In this document: positions 21,892 to 31,927 of the stretch, piece after piece
Numbering within the stretch: the stretch's first letter is position 1
How the letters are laid out: every line of letters starts with the position of its first letter
DNA from: Forficula auricularia
Lineage: Eukaryota > Arthropoda > Insecta > Dermaptera > Forficulidae
Assembly: GCA_024734495.1 (NCBI GenBank)
Contig: JALMQS010000327.1
Location: forward strand, 105,033 to 169,032
Direction: 5' to 3'
Length of the DNA: 64,000 nucleotides
Notes under the pieces: model-generated
Databases searched by the model: none
The model's input: only the letters and a program-made list of their open reading frames with translations
Told to the model about the DNA's origin: nothing
Translations under genes and position numbers: made by a program

Positions 21892-22839
21892 TTAGTCATA
21901 TTTGGTTAGAGGCCCGATAGCTAAAATATGTTTTAATATCTTATTTGATAATTTTATTTCTTGATTTTCGAAGGACAGTAAAATGTTCATGTTTGTGGGA
22001 AACGCAACCTCTTTGCTGATCTCCAAATAGAACCGATTGATTTTTTCCACATTTATATTGCATCCCAAATATATATGATTGATATCTCCATAAGAGAGAT
22101 GATCACAGCCACAGAATGGATCCTCTCTCACGCCAATTTTGTTTAAATAGGCGGGAGTGAGGGAATGGCCTATTCTTAAGCGAGTTATTTGAGTAGATAA
22201 TCTTCGGAATAATTTTATTTTCTCAAACCAAGGCTCATTTGGGACCTTGGGTAAAATAGAAAACAAGTGAGAGCCTTTGGTTTTAGAGCTCTTGTTCCAA
22301 TATTCATTCCAAATCTTCAAACTATGATTTTTTATAATAGAGTTGACATCTCCGATAGGTAAATCTATATCCAAACTATTACCAGTTACAGAGGCTGTAT
22401 TGGCCAATCTATCAACTTGCTCATTTCCTTGTATATTAGAATGACCTGGTACCCACAAGAAGGCTATAGTGATGTTTTTTAACTTTAGAGATATAATTAA
22501 TTTGATTATCTCAAATATTAAGTGGGATGACACATTTTTCTTTGGGAAACCTTTAATAGCTTCCAAGACACTAGCGGAATCTGAACATATTAAATATCGA
22601 TTGCTGTATTTTATATTTTTTATATATTCAAGAGCTTTCAGAATAGCTATTGCTTCAGCTGTATAGACTGACGCTTCTTTGGGCAATTTGTACATACATG
22701 CAGCCTTCGAAGTATTATCAAAAAATGCACATCCCACATATTCAGAGGCACTCCTTTTGGAACCGTCTGTAAAGATAATCTTATAGCTTGGATATTGTTC
22801 ATAAATAAAATTGATAAAAATTTGATTTAAATTAGGCAT
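21892..22839 (-). CDS. LINE RNase H domain frame
   Basis: This 315-residue frame removes RNA from the RNA:DNA hybrid during element replication. The four catalytic acidic residues are visible: D25 (FTDGSK), E62 (YTAEAIA), D87 (CSDSAS) and D143 (NEQVDRLAN), with the supporting His in PGHSN at about 133. A CGC/C-H-like cluster (FCGCDHLSYGDINHIYLGC) lies near 240. It overlaps the end of ORF2 by 13 bases and lies in the -1 frame from it. The first Met at 22839 is probably not a real start. The domain would normally be fused to the RT, either through one missing A in the A7 run at 22843-22849 or by -1 slippage there. Confidence 0.88.
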   Translation of the reverse strand: MPNLNQIFINFIYEQYPSYKIIFTDGSKRSASEYVGCAFFDNTSKAACMYKLPKEASVYTAEAIAILKALEYIKNIKYSNRYLICSDSASVLEAIKGFPKKNVSSHLIFEIIKLIISLKLKNITIAFLWVPGHSNIQGNEQVDRLANTASVTGNSLDIDLPIGDVNSIIKNHSLKIWNEYWNKSSKTKGSHLFSILPKVPNEPWFEKIKLFRRLSTQITRLRIGHSLTPAYLNKIGVREDPFCGCDHLSYGDINHIYLGCNINVEKINRFYLEISKEVAFPTNMNILLSFENQEIKLSNKILKHILAIGPLTKYD

Positions 22840-25628
22840 GTCTTTTTTTCCTTGAAGAAATTTACTGAAATTTCTTGAATTTGAATTTCAAAGTCGTAGG
22901 AATACGTCAAATAAATACCATTTGTGTGTAAACTCGGAGTAATATTCAAAAGATATTGAAGATTTTTTAGGTTAATGTTTGATATATGAGGTGGTAGATG
23001 GGATGATTTTAGAAGATTTTTAATGGAGTTTATTACACAATTTTCTCCATTGGACAGTTTTTTAATCATATATCTTTTAGATAGCATATCTCTCCTGATT
23101 CGAAGAGGCATTTCATTTAGTTCTGCTAAAAGAGAGTTCGTTGGCGAGGATCTTAAGGCACCACTGCATATTCTAAGAGCTCTGTATTGGATAGTGTCTA
23201 ATTTTTTTACAATATATTCAGCAGTGTTAGCTAACAGGGTGCTACCATAATCCAGATGAGGACGAACAATAGCTCTGTATATCAAAAGGCATGTCGATGT
23301 ATCAGCTCCCCACGATGAGTTAGTAATGGTTTTTAAAATATTAATTTTATTTTCACATTTTTTAGTAATATTGTTTATGTGGCTTTTCCAGTTGAGTTTT
23401 GTATCCAACACGAGGCCTAAGAATTTGATTTCTTTTGATGTTGAAATATTTACATTATTTAATTTTATAGATGTTGGAAAGAGCATTTTATATTTTCTAG
23501 TAAAAAACATTGCCTTTGTTTTGTTTGTTTCCAAATCTAGCCCGTGATCGTCAAGCCATAAAGAAATGTTTTTAAATGTAGTAGCAAGTTTTCTATTATT
23601 TTCATCAATGGACATCGATGACGTATATATGCATACGTCATCTGCATATTGCAATATTTTAACTCCTGGAGAAATAATATTTTCTAGATCATTTGTATAT
23701 AGTGCATATAACATGGGGCTCAAAATAGATCCTTGAGGAAGGCCTTTTGAGACAATTCTAGATTCATAATCTATATTATTATGATGTAAAATTATTTTTC
23801 TCGAATAAATAAGTTTTACAATATTGTTAATGAGTGAACATGGAATATTCATTTTATGAAGTTTTTTTGCAAGGATTTTTATATTAACATTATCGTATGC
23901 CCCTTTTATATCTAGGAATACTGCCGTAAGAATACCTCGAGATTTAAAAGCTGATATTACGTCATTGTAAAGAATTGTTAAATTGTCCAGGGTAGATTTT
24001 CCTTTTCTGAACCCAAATTGTGTTGAACCTAGTAATTTATTTGTTTCAAGCCACCATTCTAGTCTATGTTTGATAATAGTTTCAAATATTTTTTCAATGC
24101 ATGATGATAGTGCAATTGGTCTGTATGAACTGGCTAGATTTAGTTCTTTGTTAGGCTTAGGAACCATTATAACTCGTTGGGTGGTCCATGAAGATGGAAA
24201 ATTATTATTTTTACTAAAATCATTGAATAATTTTACTAACATAATTTTTATGTTTTGCGGTAAATTTTTAATCATAGAATAAGTAATATTGTCATGACCA
24301 GGAGAATTATCTTTTTTATTTTTTAATGCGTTAGAAAATTCATGGATAGACATAGGATTAGTTAGAAAATGCTGTTGACTGCTATCTGTATTTGAAAATG
24401 ATTCTATTTTTTCGGGGACTTGGGATGGAGCAAGTATATTAATAAATTCTTCTAAAATGTCTTCTTTCTTGGAGCAAGGTGATGAATTGATATTTTTAAA
24501 TAGTTTTATTTTATTCCAGATAACTGTAGTTGGAGTATCTTTATTAAGCTCAGAAGCAAATTTTTTCCAACTAGTTCTTTTTTTATATTTAAGAATTTTT
24601 TTGGTCTGAGCGTCTATTTTTTTATAGTCCATAAAATTTTGAAAATTTAATTTTTTATTTAAATTTCTATACATTTTATTTCTTTCTTGTATAGCTTTTG
24701 TACATTCGGAATCCCACCAAATGGGTGAATTTTTAGCATTTTTCTTAAGTCCAATCTTAGGAATTGCAATATTTGCTGCATTATTAATCTTAGTCATAAC
24801 ATCATCATATATTTCAATTGAATTAGCTTGGTGATAATCTTTTTCGGATATTTCATCCAATATTAAATTGTTATAAGCTTCCCAATTGGCTTTTTTGGTA
24901 TTCCATTTTTGACTTTTACTCATTAAAGAAGGCTCTGCCTCACATTGAATTAGCATGAACAGAGGAAAATGGTCTGATCCTAATGCTAGTTCAAGAATAT
25001 TCCAAGTAATTTGTGGAGCAATATTGGGACTTACTATCGACATGTCAACTGGTGATGTATTTCTATGAGGCTGGGGTAACATAGTGTTTCTCCCATCATT
25101 TAAAATGATAAAAGAGTCTTTATCAATATTTTCTAAGATACTTTTCCCTGCTAAGTCTTCATATTTACATCCCCACTGAGGGCCATGAGCATTAAAATCA
25201 CCACAAATTAGTGAGTTGCCATTTAGTTGGTTGATAAGAGCTTTCCAGTTTGTATAATTAATAACCGTTCCTGGTGCGGCGTAGGTTGAAATAATATTCA
25301 TTTTGAACTTAGTACCAACTTCAACAGATATACCGACAAATTCAAAATTAATATTTCTATGGTTTAAATCCAGAGCAACATGCTTTATGTGTTTTTTTAT
25401 TAAAATCGCTACACCTCCATAACCATCTTCGCGATCTTCTCTATATATAAAGTAGCCTGGGACTCTATATATCTGAGTTTTTTTAAGCCATGTTTCAGAA
25501 AGAATGGCAATATCTATATCGTGTGAATAAATTATTTTTTCTAATGATTCTTTGTTTGCATTAATGGATCTTGCATTCCATTGAATTATTTTTAGATTAG
25601 TATAATTATTTTTATTGTAACTGGCCAT
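22827..25628 (-). CDS. LINE ORF2: AP-like endonuclease and reverse transcriptase
   Basis: This 933-residue protein nicks target DNA and copies element RNA onto it. Near the N-terminus is the exonuclease/endonuclease fold: IIQWNARSINAN, AILSETW, GDFNAHGPQWG (about 140-150) and GSDHFPL (about 218). The RT follows with SYRPIALSSCIEK, FGFRKGKSTLDNL, AVFLDIKGAYDNV, GLPQGSILSP and the catalytic LQYADDVCIY (about 660), then KFLGLVLD and PHLDYGS. It starts 59 bases after ORF1 stops. The frame ends just after the A7 run, and RNase H continues in the -1 frame. No internal stop is present, so it looks recently active. Confidence 0.93.
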   Translation of the reverse strand: MASYNKNNYTNLKIIQWNARSINANKESLEKIIYSHDIDIAILSETWLKKTQIYRVPGYFIYREDREDGYGGVAILIKKHIKHVALDLNHRNINFEFVGISVEVGTKFKMNIISTYAAPGTVINYTNWKALINQLNGNSLICGDFNAHGPQWGCKYEDLAGKSILENIDKDSFIILNDGRNTMLPQPHRNTSPVDMSIVSPNIAPQITWNILELALGSDHFPLFMLIQCEAEPSLMSKSQKWNTKKANWEAYNNLILDEISEKDYHQANSIEIYDDVMTKINNAANIAIPKIGLKKNAKNSPIWWDSECTKAIQERNKMYRNLNKKLNFQNFMDYKKIDAQTKKILKYKKRTSWKKFASELNKDTPTTVIWNKIKLFKNINSSPCSKKEDILEEFINILAPSQVPEKIESFSNTDSSQQHFLTNPMSIHEFSNALKNKKDNSPGHDNITYSMIKNLPQNIKIMLVKLFNDFSKNNNFPSSWTTQRVIMVPKPNKELNLASSYRPIALSSCIEKIFETIIKHRLEWWLETNKLLGSTQFGFRKGKSTLDNLTILYNDVISAFKSRGILTAVFLDIKGAYDNVNIKILAKKLHKMNIPCSLINNIVKLIYSRKIILHHNNIDYESRIVSKGLPQGSILSPMLYALYTNDLENIISPGVKILQYADDVCIYTSSMSIDENNRKLATTFKNISLWLDDHGLDLETNKTKAMFFTRKYKMLFPTSIKLNNVNISTSKEIKFLGLVLDTKLNWKSHINNITKKCENKINILKTITNSSWGADTSTCLLIYRAIVRPHLDYGSTLLANTAEYIVKKLDTIQYRALRICSGALRSSPTNSLLAELNEMPLRIRRDMLSKRYMIKKLSNGENCVINSIKNLLKSSHLPPHISNINLKNLQYLLNITPSLHTNGIYLTYSYDFEIQIQEISVNFFKEKKTCLI
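22842..22848 (-). promoter_or_regulatory. A_AAA_AAG heptamer at the RT/RNase H frame junction
   Basis: In the ORF2 frame the codons read gaA AAA AAG, a canonical -1 slippery heptamer. A -1 slip gives GAC ATG CCT, exactly the RNase H frame; without it a stop comes four codons later. No strong downstream stem is obvious in the AT-rich sequence. A single-base loss from an original A8 gives the same picture and is at least as likely. Confidence 0.4.
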
Positions 25629-25687
25629 AATAAATTTATAATATTAAAATTAATTGATTTTAGAATATGTATCTTGAGAAACACATA

Positions 25688-27019
25688 TTATGTTTTTTTA
25701 TTTGAGCAATCAGTTTCATTATTTATAATTAAATTTTCCATTTCAGTATCATTAGGAGCTATTTGGTTGTCAGGGATTTGACTATCATTGCTATTTATTA
25801 AAGAAGGTTCATTATTCGTGTTTGATGTACTTGCATTATGATATTGTGGGGGGTATGGATTTGGAGGTAAAGGAGAGGTGGGAAGGATTTGAGAAATTTG
25901 TTTCTCAAATATAAATGAAGAATTAATGTTGTCCTTTGTAGGAATTTCTTTCGATTGAGATTTTGTAGTTTTTTTTGAAAATATTTTATGAGAAGTATTA
26001 TGTGTAGTAACATTTGTTATTTCATTCGATTGTTTTTTCCTTTTAAAATTTTTCGGAGAAGAATTCGATGATTTCAAAGGTGGAAATTGGAGTGGATTAT
26101 TAGATAATATGGGGGGAGATGGGGCCATAATAGCTTTTGAATATGGTTTATATTCAACCGCTTGACAAGCCTCTCGATATGAATAATTTTTAAGGGTCAT
26201 TAATTCCTTAATTCTTTTTTGTTTTTTATATTCTTCGCATACTTCTCTGTTGGTAGCAAGATGATTCAATTTGCAATTAATGCATTTTATAACCTCAGAT
26301 TCACATTGATCCAAGGGATGATTAAGCCCACATCGGGGACATCGTTGAGAGCCCCGGCAACTTGAAAATCCATGCCCAAATTTGAGGCACGATCTACATT
26401 GGATAACATTAGGTATGTAAGGATTAACACACATTCTGACTCCGTGAATAATTATATAGTCAGGTAATCGTTGACCCCTGAATGATATTTTAATTACAGG
26501 CAATGGAGCTCTAAATATTTCGAGTTCATTTCTATTAATTATTTTTGTAAATCTTTCTATTTTGATAATCTCATATGGGGAAATTATATTTTGTAATAAT
26601 TCCTCATTATCAATATCAATGGGAACATCTTTAACAATTCCATATTTGACTGTTAAAAAGAAAGGTATATAAATATCATATCCATTTTCAAGAAATATTC
26701 TATTTAAAATTAAATTATTTGCAGCTGTTGGGGTACTAAGTTCAATCCTTACTTTGGTTTTGCTTATCTCCGAGATTCCAAGAATAGCATGTTTATATTG
26801 TGGCAATTTATTAAATAAAAATCTTGCAAAACTAATTGGATGCAGACGATCCTTAGATTTCTCAATTCTTTCCACAAAAACAAAAAATGGACCAACATCC
26901 GAGCAATGATATTTATTTTGTGGCTTATTTGAGAGATTTTGATTAGAATTATTTAATTGAACGATATTATCCCCCGGAGGGGGCTCACCTTGAGGCTGCT
27001 GCATGGATAACTCGGGCAT
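25688..27019 (-). CDS. LINE ORF1: CCHC zinc-knuckle nucleic-acid-binding protein
   Basis: This 443-residue gag-like protein is expected to coat element RNA and act as a chaperone. An N-terminal low-complexity stretch (QPQGEPPPGDN) is followed by a folded region with no motif I can name, then a cysteine-rich array at about 207-262: CRSCLKFGHGFSSC, CPRCGLNHPLDQC and CINCKLNHLATNREVC, three zinc knuckles of the C-x2-C-x4-H-x4/5-C kind. Next comes KNYSYREACQAVEY, common in gag-like ORF1 proteins of I and Jockey relatives, and a Pro/Ser/Asn-rich tail. The Met at 27019 is the first in frame, about 160 bases from the element's 5' end. The frame is uninterrupted. Confidence 0.9.
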   Translation of the reverse strand: MPELSMQQPQGEPPPGDNIVQLNNSNQNLSNKPQNKYHCSDVGPFFVFVERIEKSKDRLHPISFARFLFNKLPQYKHAILGISEISKTKVRIELSTPTAANNLILNRIFLENGYDIYIPFFLTVKYGIVKDVPIDIDNEELLQNIISPYEIIKIERFTKIINRNELEIFRAPLPVIKISFRGQRLPDYIIIHGVRMCVNPYIPNVIQCRSCLKFGHGFSSCRGSQRCPRCGLNHPLDQCESEVIKCINCKLNHLATNREVCEEYKKQKRIKELMTLKNYSYREACQAVEYKPYSKAIMAPSPPILSNNPLQFPPLKSSNSSPKNFKRKKQSNEITNVTTHNTSHKIFSKKTTKSQSKEIPTKDNINSSFIFEKQISQILPTSPLPPNPYPPQYHNASTSNTNNEPSLINSNDSQIPDNQIAPNDTEMENLIINNETDCSNKKT

Positions 27020-27139
27020 GGGGGGCGGAAAGCCCCCTGTAAATATACTTATATAATTATATAAAATTATAATAAGTAAGCAGATATAAAAGTAAATTAA
27101 ATTGATAGACTCTTATCTGTCCTCCGTTCTAAGTAAAGA

Positions 27140-27178
27140 ATAATACGTCCACTCAGTTCAAAGGCTCACTCACGAATC
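27140..27178 (-). promoter_or_regulatory. Candidate internal Pol II promoter (DPE) of the I-type LINE
   Basis: With the second base of the element (A in GATTCG) as +1, GGACGT falls at +28 to +33, matching the arthropod DPE consensus RGWYVT. LINEs of this kind carry promoters inside the transcribed 5' UTR. The initiator match is weak. Confidence 0.45.
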
Positions 27179-27191
27179 AGTCTTGAAATTA
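27179..27191 (+). repeat. 13-bp target-site duplication, right
   Basis: AGTCTTGAAATTA, identical to 21736-21748. Confidence 0.9.
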
Positions 27192-28440
27192 ATGTTGCCC
27201 ATAATTATGAAATTAATGTGCCCATAATTATGAAAGTGGACTAAGTCAAAAAATTAGCTTTTTCATATTTTATGTTCCATTCATTTAAAAAGTACAGTAA
27301 TAAGATGCCGGATTTGAAAAATCGCACAAAATTGAACCGTTAAGTGGTTTTCTAGTTGTCTCATTATATAGAATTCGAATCTTGTTTATTTTATAACTTT
27401 ATATATCTCGAAACTAATAATCTATGACTTGGAGCACTTTCATAATTATGGGCGCATTTGAAACTTAAGCTATTTAGAGACAAAAAGATACCGAGCAGCG
27501 CTCGATGATCCAGTCACTTATATCATATTAAAGGAACGATTTAAAAACTAAACTGACTTGTAGTTTTTCAGAAAAATATAAAAGTTTAATAATTATAACT
27601 AGTCTAGGTGGTGTGTGAGGGAGGGGGGGGGGGGGGGGGGGGCTCGAAAATATTATAAACCAAAATCGAAGAGAAGATGGTTCTTTCATAAATAATTATA
27701 GATTATTGGAATTCAATATTAAATATAGGAGAGTGGACAGGTGTATGGTAAAGTCATGATGGATGCTCACATCAGTTTATTTTAATTCAAAATTTGATCC
27801 TTCGTTTGTTTAGTTTTTTGACACGTTTCGATATTAATTTTAAACTAGCTGTTTTTTTTTCGTTTTTCAATGACGACGAATTGTCTGCTGGTTTTCGATT
27901 TGCTTCAATTGCGAAATGCAGCATAAATGAACAATATATTTTATATTTAATTTTATTATTAATTAATTTCAAAGGCGTCTCCAGCGGAAATAAGTTTTCA
28001 TTTTTTATTACTTAATAAATGCGCGAATGAGTGATTGTTTCATTAGAATCCGATCGAAGAAAAGGACTAAAAATAATGGAGATAGAATGAATGATCTCTC
28101 TCTATTCCTTTAGAGCTAAGCCATTGCAAGCAAGGATGCCAAAAATAAGTCCAAACCAATTTCAGACTATTAGATAATTTCTTAATTTCTATTATTTTAT
28201 TAAAAGCGAAATTAATATCATTTCGAAACTTAATTCCAAATATTTATGTATATATAAAAATATTAGTAGTAGAGGTGACAAGAAAATTGCGGGTTGGCTG
28301 CCGCTTAGACGTTTGGTTTCGTTGCTTCTGATTATTAAGAGACTAGAATCCGCCAGGAGGTTTGCTTTCGGAATAAAAGCGCGCTCTTAACAAATGCCTA
28401 TTTGGATGATTGAATTTTGATTTCTATTTTACTATCCCAA
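27192..28440. repeat. Repeat block A, copy 2, right part
   Basis: Continues the match to 1414-2640. A local duplication of cccataattatgaaa at about 27199-27234 and a long poly-G at about 27624-27643 distinguish this copy. No gene is supported. Confidence 0.85.
28285..28396 (+). repeat. GC-rich core repeat, copy 9
   Basis: TTGCGGGTTGGCTGCCGC, TTCGTTGCTTCTGATTATT, GACTAGAATCCGCCAGG, AAAAGCGCGCTC, AACAAATG. It pairs with copy 2. Confidence 0.85.
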
Positions 28441-28864
28441 AAATCTATTTATTTCTTGTTTTAAAGTATATTATTATTATTAAATAAATGAGTTTTAAAT
28501 TTATCACTTTATATTGTAAAATTCATTTTAATAAATATATGTGTGATAATTGTGTGTAGTGTATATCTTATACGCTTACTAATATGAAGTTTCTTCAATT
28601 TAAATATAAGAAAGAACATTTTAAAAATATTATTATAATGTTTAATGTATTAGAAGTATTTATTCCCTTGGAAACGGAGGGAGATGTGATAATAGTAGAG
28701 GATTTTTTTGATGATAAGGAAATACTAAAATATTATAAAAATTGCGTTATTTAATTTTTACTTCTCGTCTCAAATCATTTTATTTCGACTCAATTTAAAC
28801 TTAATTTAAAATACTATGCATATATAATAAATATAAAAAAAAAAATTGCGGGTGCATGCATAGT
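28441..28864. other. AT-rich repeat-derived stretch
   Basis: Related to 16380-16610 (gagggagatgtgat, ttgcgggtgcat). No gene is supported. Confidence 0.5.
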
Positions 28865-29142
28865 CCGCGGATCCAGGGGGGGGCGATGCCGCCCCCCCCC
28901 CCCATAGAGACCCGTGCCTGGCAAAAAAATTTGTAAAAAAAAAAAAATTTTTTTTTTAAATAATTTAAAATTGAAAATAAAGTTCTATATGTGTGTGTGT
29001 GTGGGGGGGCCCCCCCACCAGTGGACAATTCGATCGCGACACACTTCCGAGATAAAAGTATACCTTATATACTTCGGGCACCTTAATACATTCTCCCTCC
29101 CCCACCCCCCCCCCCCCCCATAAAAAATTCCTGGAACCGCCC
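28865..29142. mobile_element. Small G/C-tract terminal-inverted-repeat element
   Basis: The left end GCGGATCCAGGGGGGGG and the right end CCTGGAACCGCC are inverted copies (G-G-A/T-T-C-C-A-G-G). It interrupts what elsewhere is a continuous GC-rich core start, and core text resumes at 29146 (ggttcgctgccgc). Long G/C and A/T homopolymers and a (GT)n run lie inside. The superfamily is not assigned. Confidence 0.55.
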
Positions 29143-29145
29143 TTG

Positions 29146-29190
29146 GTTCGCTGCCGCTTAGACGTTTGGTTTCGTTGCTTCTAATTAAAA
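29146..29190 (+). repeat. GC-rich core, truncated fragment
   Basis: Ggttcgctgccgcttagac through tttcgttgcttct matches core copies 2 and 9, then breaks off. Confidence 0.7.
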
Positions 29191-29473
29191 ATTAAACATT
29201 CAATTCTCTTTTCTCCGGGCAATTATCCTTGCAATTGTCTTCCTAAAAAATACTTGGTTGGTGAAAGTTATCACTTCTGTCGCACGTCCCGAGACGCACA
29301 CATTTTTTTTAATTTTATGTTTTTATTTCAGATACGATTATTTTTTTTATTATTATTTTCTTATGTATTTTTTATAATGTTTATCAATATGAACGAATGT
29401 GGGCAAATCGGTGTACGAGTAAACAAATATACACATAATATGTGGACCATTAGAAAGATAGAAATTCAAAAAC

Positions 29474-29640
29474 TGGGTCGGGGGTGGGGATGGATGTGGG
29501 GGGTGCAGGAGGTGGGGTGCAGTTGTGGGGGGTCCGTGGGTGGGTGGGGCAGTTGGGGTGGGGTGGGCTGGAGTGGGGGTGCAGTGTTGGGGGCGAGGTG
29601 TATGGTTTCGGGAGTGGGGTGTGGGGGTCAGGGTTTACCG
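29474..29640 (+). repeat. G-rich degenerate minisatellite, quadruplex-prone
   Basis: Dozens of GGGG/GGGGTG groups between aaaactgggt and accgagcatcgctccagg. The same framed tract occurs reversed at about 53896-53998. A 146-codon open frame crosses it but is composition-driven and is not called a gene. Confidence 0.75.
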
Positions 29641-30443
29641 AGCATCGCTCCAGGTACTAATCAATTAAAATTAAAGAGCAATCATCCTCTTTGAATAACT
29701 TATTGAAATGTTTAATAAATATCAGAAGTATTTATTATTCTCTTGGAAACGAGAGGAGATGGTAGTAAATTGAATGTTATTATGATTTCTTTGCCTATGA
29801 TAATAGACCACCAGTATAGGTGTAGATATAGAGGATCCTAAAAGTGGTTTAACTTACATTAATTGCGGGAAAATATTATTTTTTCTAGGATCTTTTGGTT
29901 TGGTGTGGGTATGACAAATCTAAGATTGCGATCTCGAAAGTGTGGGGGACAAATTTTGATGGCCGAAAAACCTCTTAGTTTTGGGACTTTTTCCAGTTTG
30001 TCGCTTATTACTCGAAAACAGTTCATATTTTGTAAATAACCGACCTATAGTTAATTAAAGAGGACAAGATTTCGTGTCGATTAAAAAAATGCAAAATTGG
30101 TCCTGTAGTTCGATTTTTTATGGGGATCTCCGTATCACTTTTGAATATCCCAAAAACTCGGACTTTTTTCGATTTTTTTCCCATTTTCACCATGAAGGAG
30201 CACGTTTTCGACAAAGACCACTCTAAACATTTTTATACTAGATTAAATCTGCTACAATTGAAACAAAGTTTCATCTTAATTGAATAATGGTAACTATAAT
30301 AGCTATAAGGAAAAGCGAAAATATTATAAAAATGTGATTTACATTTTACTTCAGGTAAAGTCAATTTATTTCGACTCTATTAATTCCATATATCTATTAT
30401 CTATGTATATATATAAATATATTAGTAGAGGTGATAAATAAGG

Positions 30444-30573
30444 AAATTGCGGGCGGGTTGGCGCTTGTCCGTCCAGGTTGTTTTCGTTGCTTCTGATTAT
30501 CAAGAGACTAGAATCGACCAGGAGGTTTGCTTTCAAGACCAAAATGCCCAGACAACGGCGCCTTTAACAAATT
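30444..30573 (+). repeat. GC-rich core repeat, copy 10
   Basis: TTGCGGGCGGGTTGGCGC, TTCGTTGCTTCTGATTATC, GACTAGAATCGACCAGG, AACAAATTCCC. It pairs with copy 4. Confidence 0.85.
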
Positions 30574-30998
30574 CCCATTACAATAATTGAATTTTGATTT
30601 GTACAAAACCACCAAATTCGAATATTTTTTGCAACCCTCTTGCTTTAACTTTAGTTTCTGCATATCTATTGACAAATTCTTCTATTATTTGGAATAGTTA
30701 AGTAATTATAGAGTGGTTCAAATTCTAATTTGATTTCGGTGCTTACTCCTTACACTGCCTCCATGCGCCCGCATCTCTGATAAATGATAAGAAAAAGCGA
30801 AAAAATTATAAAAATGTCGAGATTTACTTTTTACTTCTCGTAAAGTCAATTTATTTCCAAACTTAATTTAAAATATGTATGTATATTTGTATATATATAG
30901 TGGAGTGCAGACAGGGGATGCTGGTGGCCTCCGAAGAACTTATGGCAATCCTTTCAATTGGAAAAGATTTCACAAGTCAAACAAATAAAGAGCAAACA

Positions 30999-31097
30999 AA
31001 TTGTGCTCGCTTTCCTCGCTTCTGAGTATCAAGAGACTAGAATCCGGCAGGAGGGTTGTTTCCTGAAAAGAATGCGCGCCAGTTCTCTTAACAAATG
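30999..31097 (+). repeat. GC-rich core repeat, copy 11
   Basis: TTGTGCTCGC start as in copy 5, then TCTGAGTATC, GACTAGAATCCGGCAGG, GCGCGCC, ACAAATG. Confidence 0.8.
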
Positions 31098-31927
31098 CAC
31101 ATTTGAATGACTGAATTTTTATTTCTACTAAACTACTCCAAAGTCTATTTATTTATTTATTGATTTAAAGTTTATTATTATTCAATAAAAGGCTTTTTAT
31201 TATTTTTTAAATTCAATTTAATTTTTTTTTCTGTCTGTCTGTCTGTCTGTCTGTCTGGATTCCGACAGTCATGAGAAATCAAGAAAAGAAAGTATAGTAT
31301 AAGTTCGTTCTGGTACCAAAAAGTTTCTGTTTGAATGAATGTAATTTTGATAGAAACCGCTCATGATGATAGATCAATATAGAAGTTCCGTGAAAAATCT
31401 TAGAAATAACTTGTATACCCTTAACGTAAATAAGTTTATTTTCACTACCATTACCATTATCATCATTTCATTTAATAACATGTAACATACATAATTTGCA
31501 AGTTTTACTATTTAACTTAATTAATAAACTTGTCTTATATCTTTAAACAACATATATACATATTACAAAATGTAGAAAAAGAAAAAGTTTTATAAAAAGC
31601 ACGTTTTGAAATGTTTTATAGCACTCGTTTTAGTAAAACTCCTTGCATTTACAAAAGTTTAAGTATCAACAGCTTTATCATCCATGTTATTTTAAATATT
31701 CAATTCAATTTCATATAATAATTTTCTACAATTTCACATTCCAATATTCAATTAAATTTAGATTTAACAAAATTAGAACATTTTACAAAGTATTAAAATC
31801 ATAATTCTTTCAAAAATTCTCAAATCACATACATATTTATTAAAAAATTCACATTTATAGTACATGCCCGAACGGGGCTTCAGTACTTTCTTTTACTATG
31901 TTTAAAACAGATAATTTTTGATTTTAT

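Larger units (their letters stand above)
21749..27178 (-). mobile_element. I-type LINE, essentially full length (5.43 kb)
   Basis: Bounded by the 13-bp duplication AGTCTTGAAATTA. On the minus strand the order is a ~159-bp 5' UTR, ORF1 (zinc-knuckle nucleic-acid-binding protein), ORF2 (endonuclease plus reverse transcriptase), an RNase H frame overlapping ORF2, a short 3' UTR and a tail of AAATAAA repeats. RNase H downstream of the RT places it near the I group of LINEs. Block A copy 1 lacks it, so the insertion followed that duplication. Long open frames and an intact target duplication point to recent insertion. Confidence 0.9.
29660..31220. repeat. Repeat block A', copy 2
   Basis: Collinear with 4140-5700, including both cores. 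It carries a short extra gacttttttcgatttttttc section near 30159. No gene is supported. Confidence 0.75.

Noticed and set aside
29254..29694. A 146-codon open frame across the G-rich tract
   Set aside because: Gly/Trp-rich product of a minisatellite; the reversed copy at 53.9 kb does not keep the frame.
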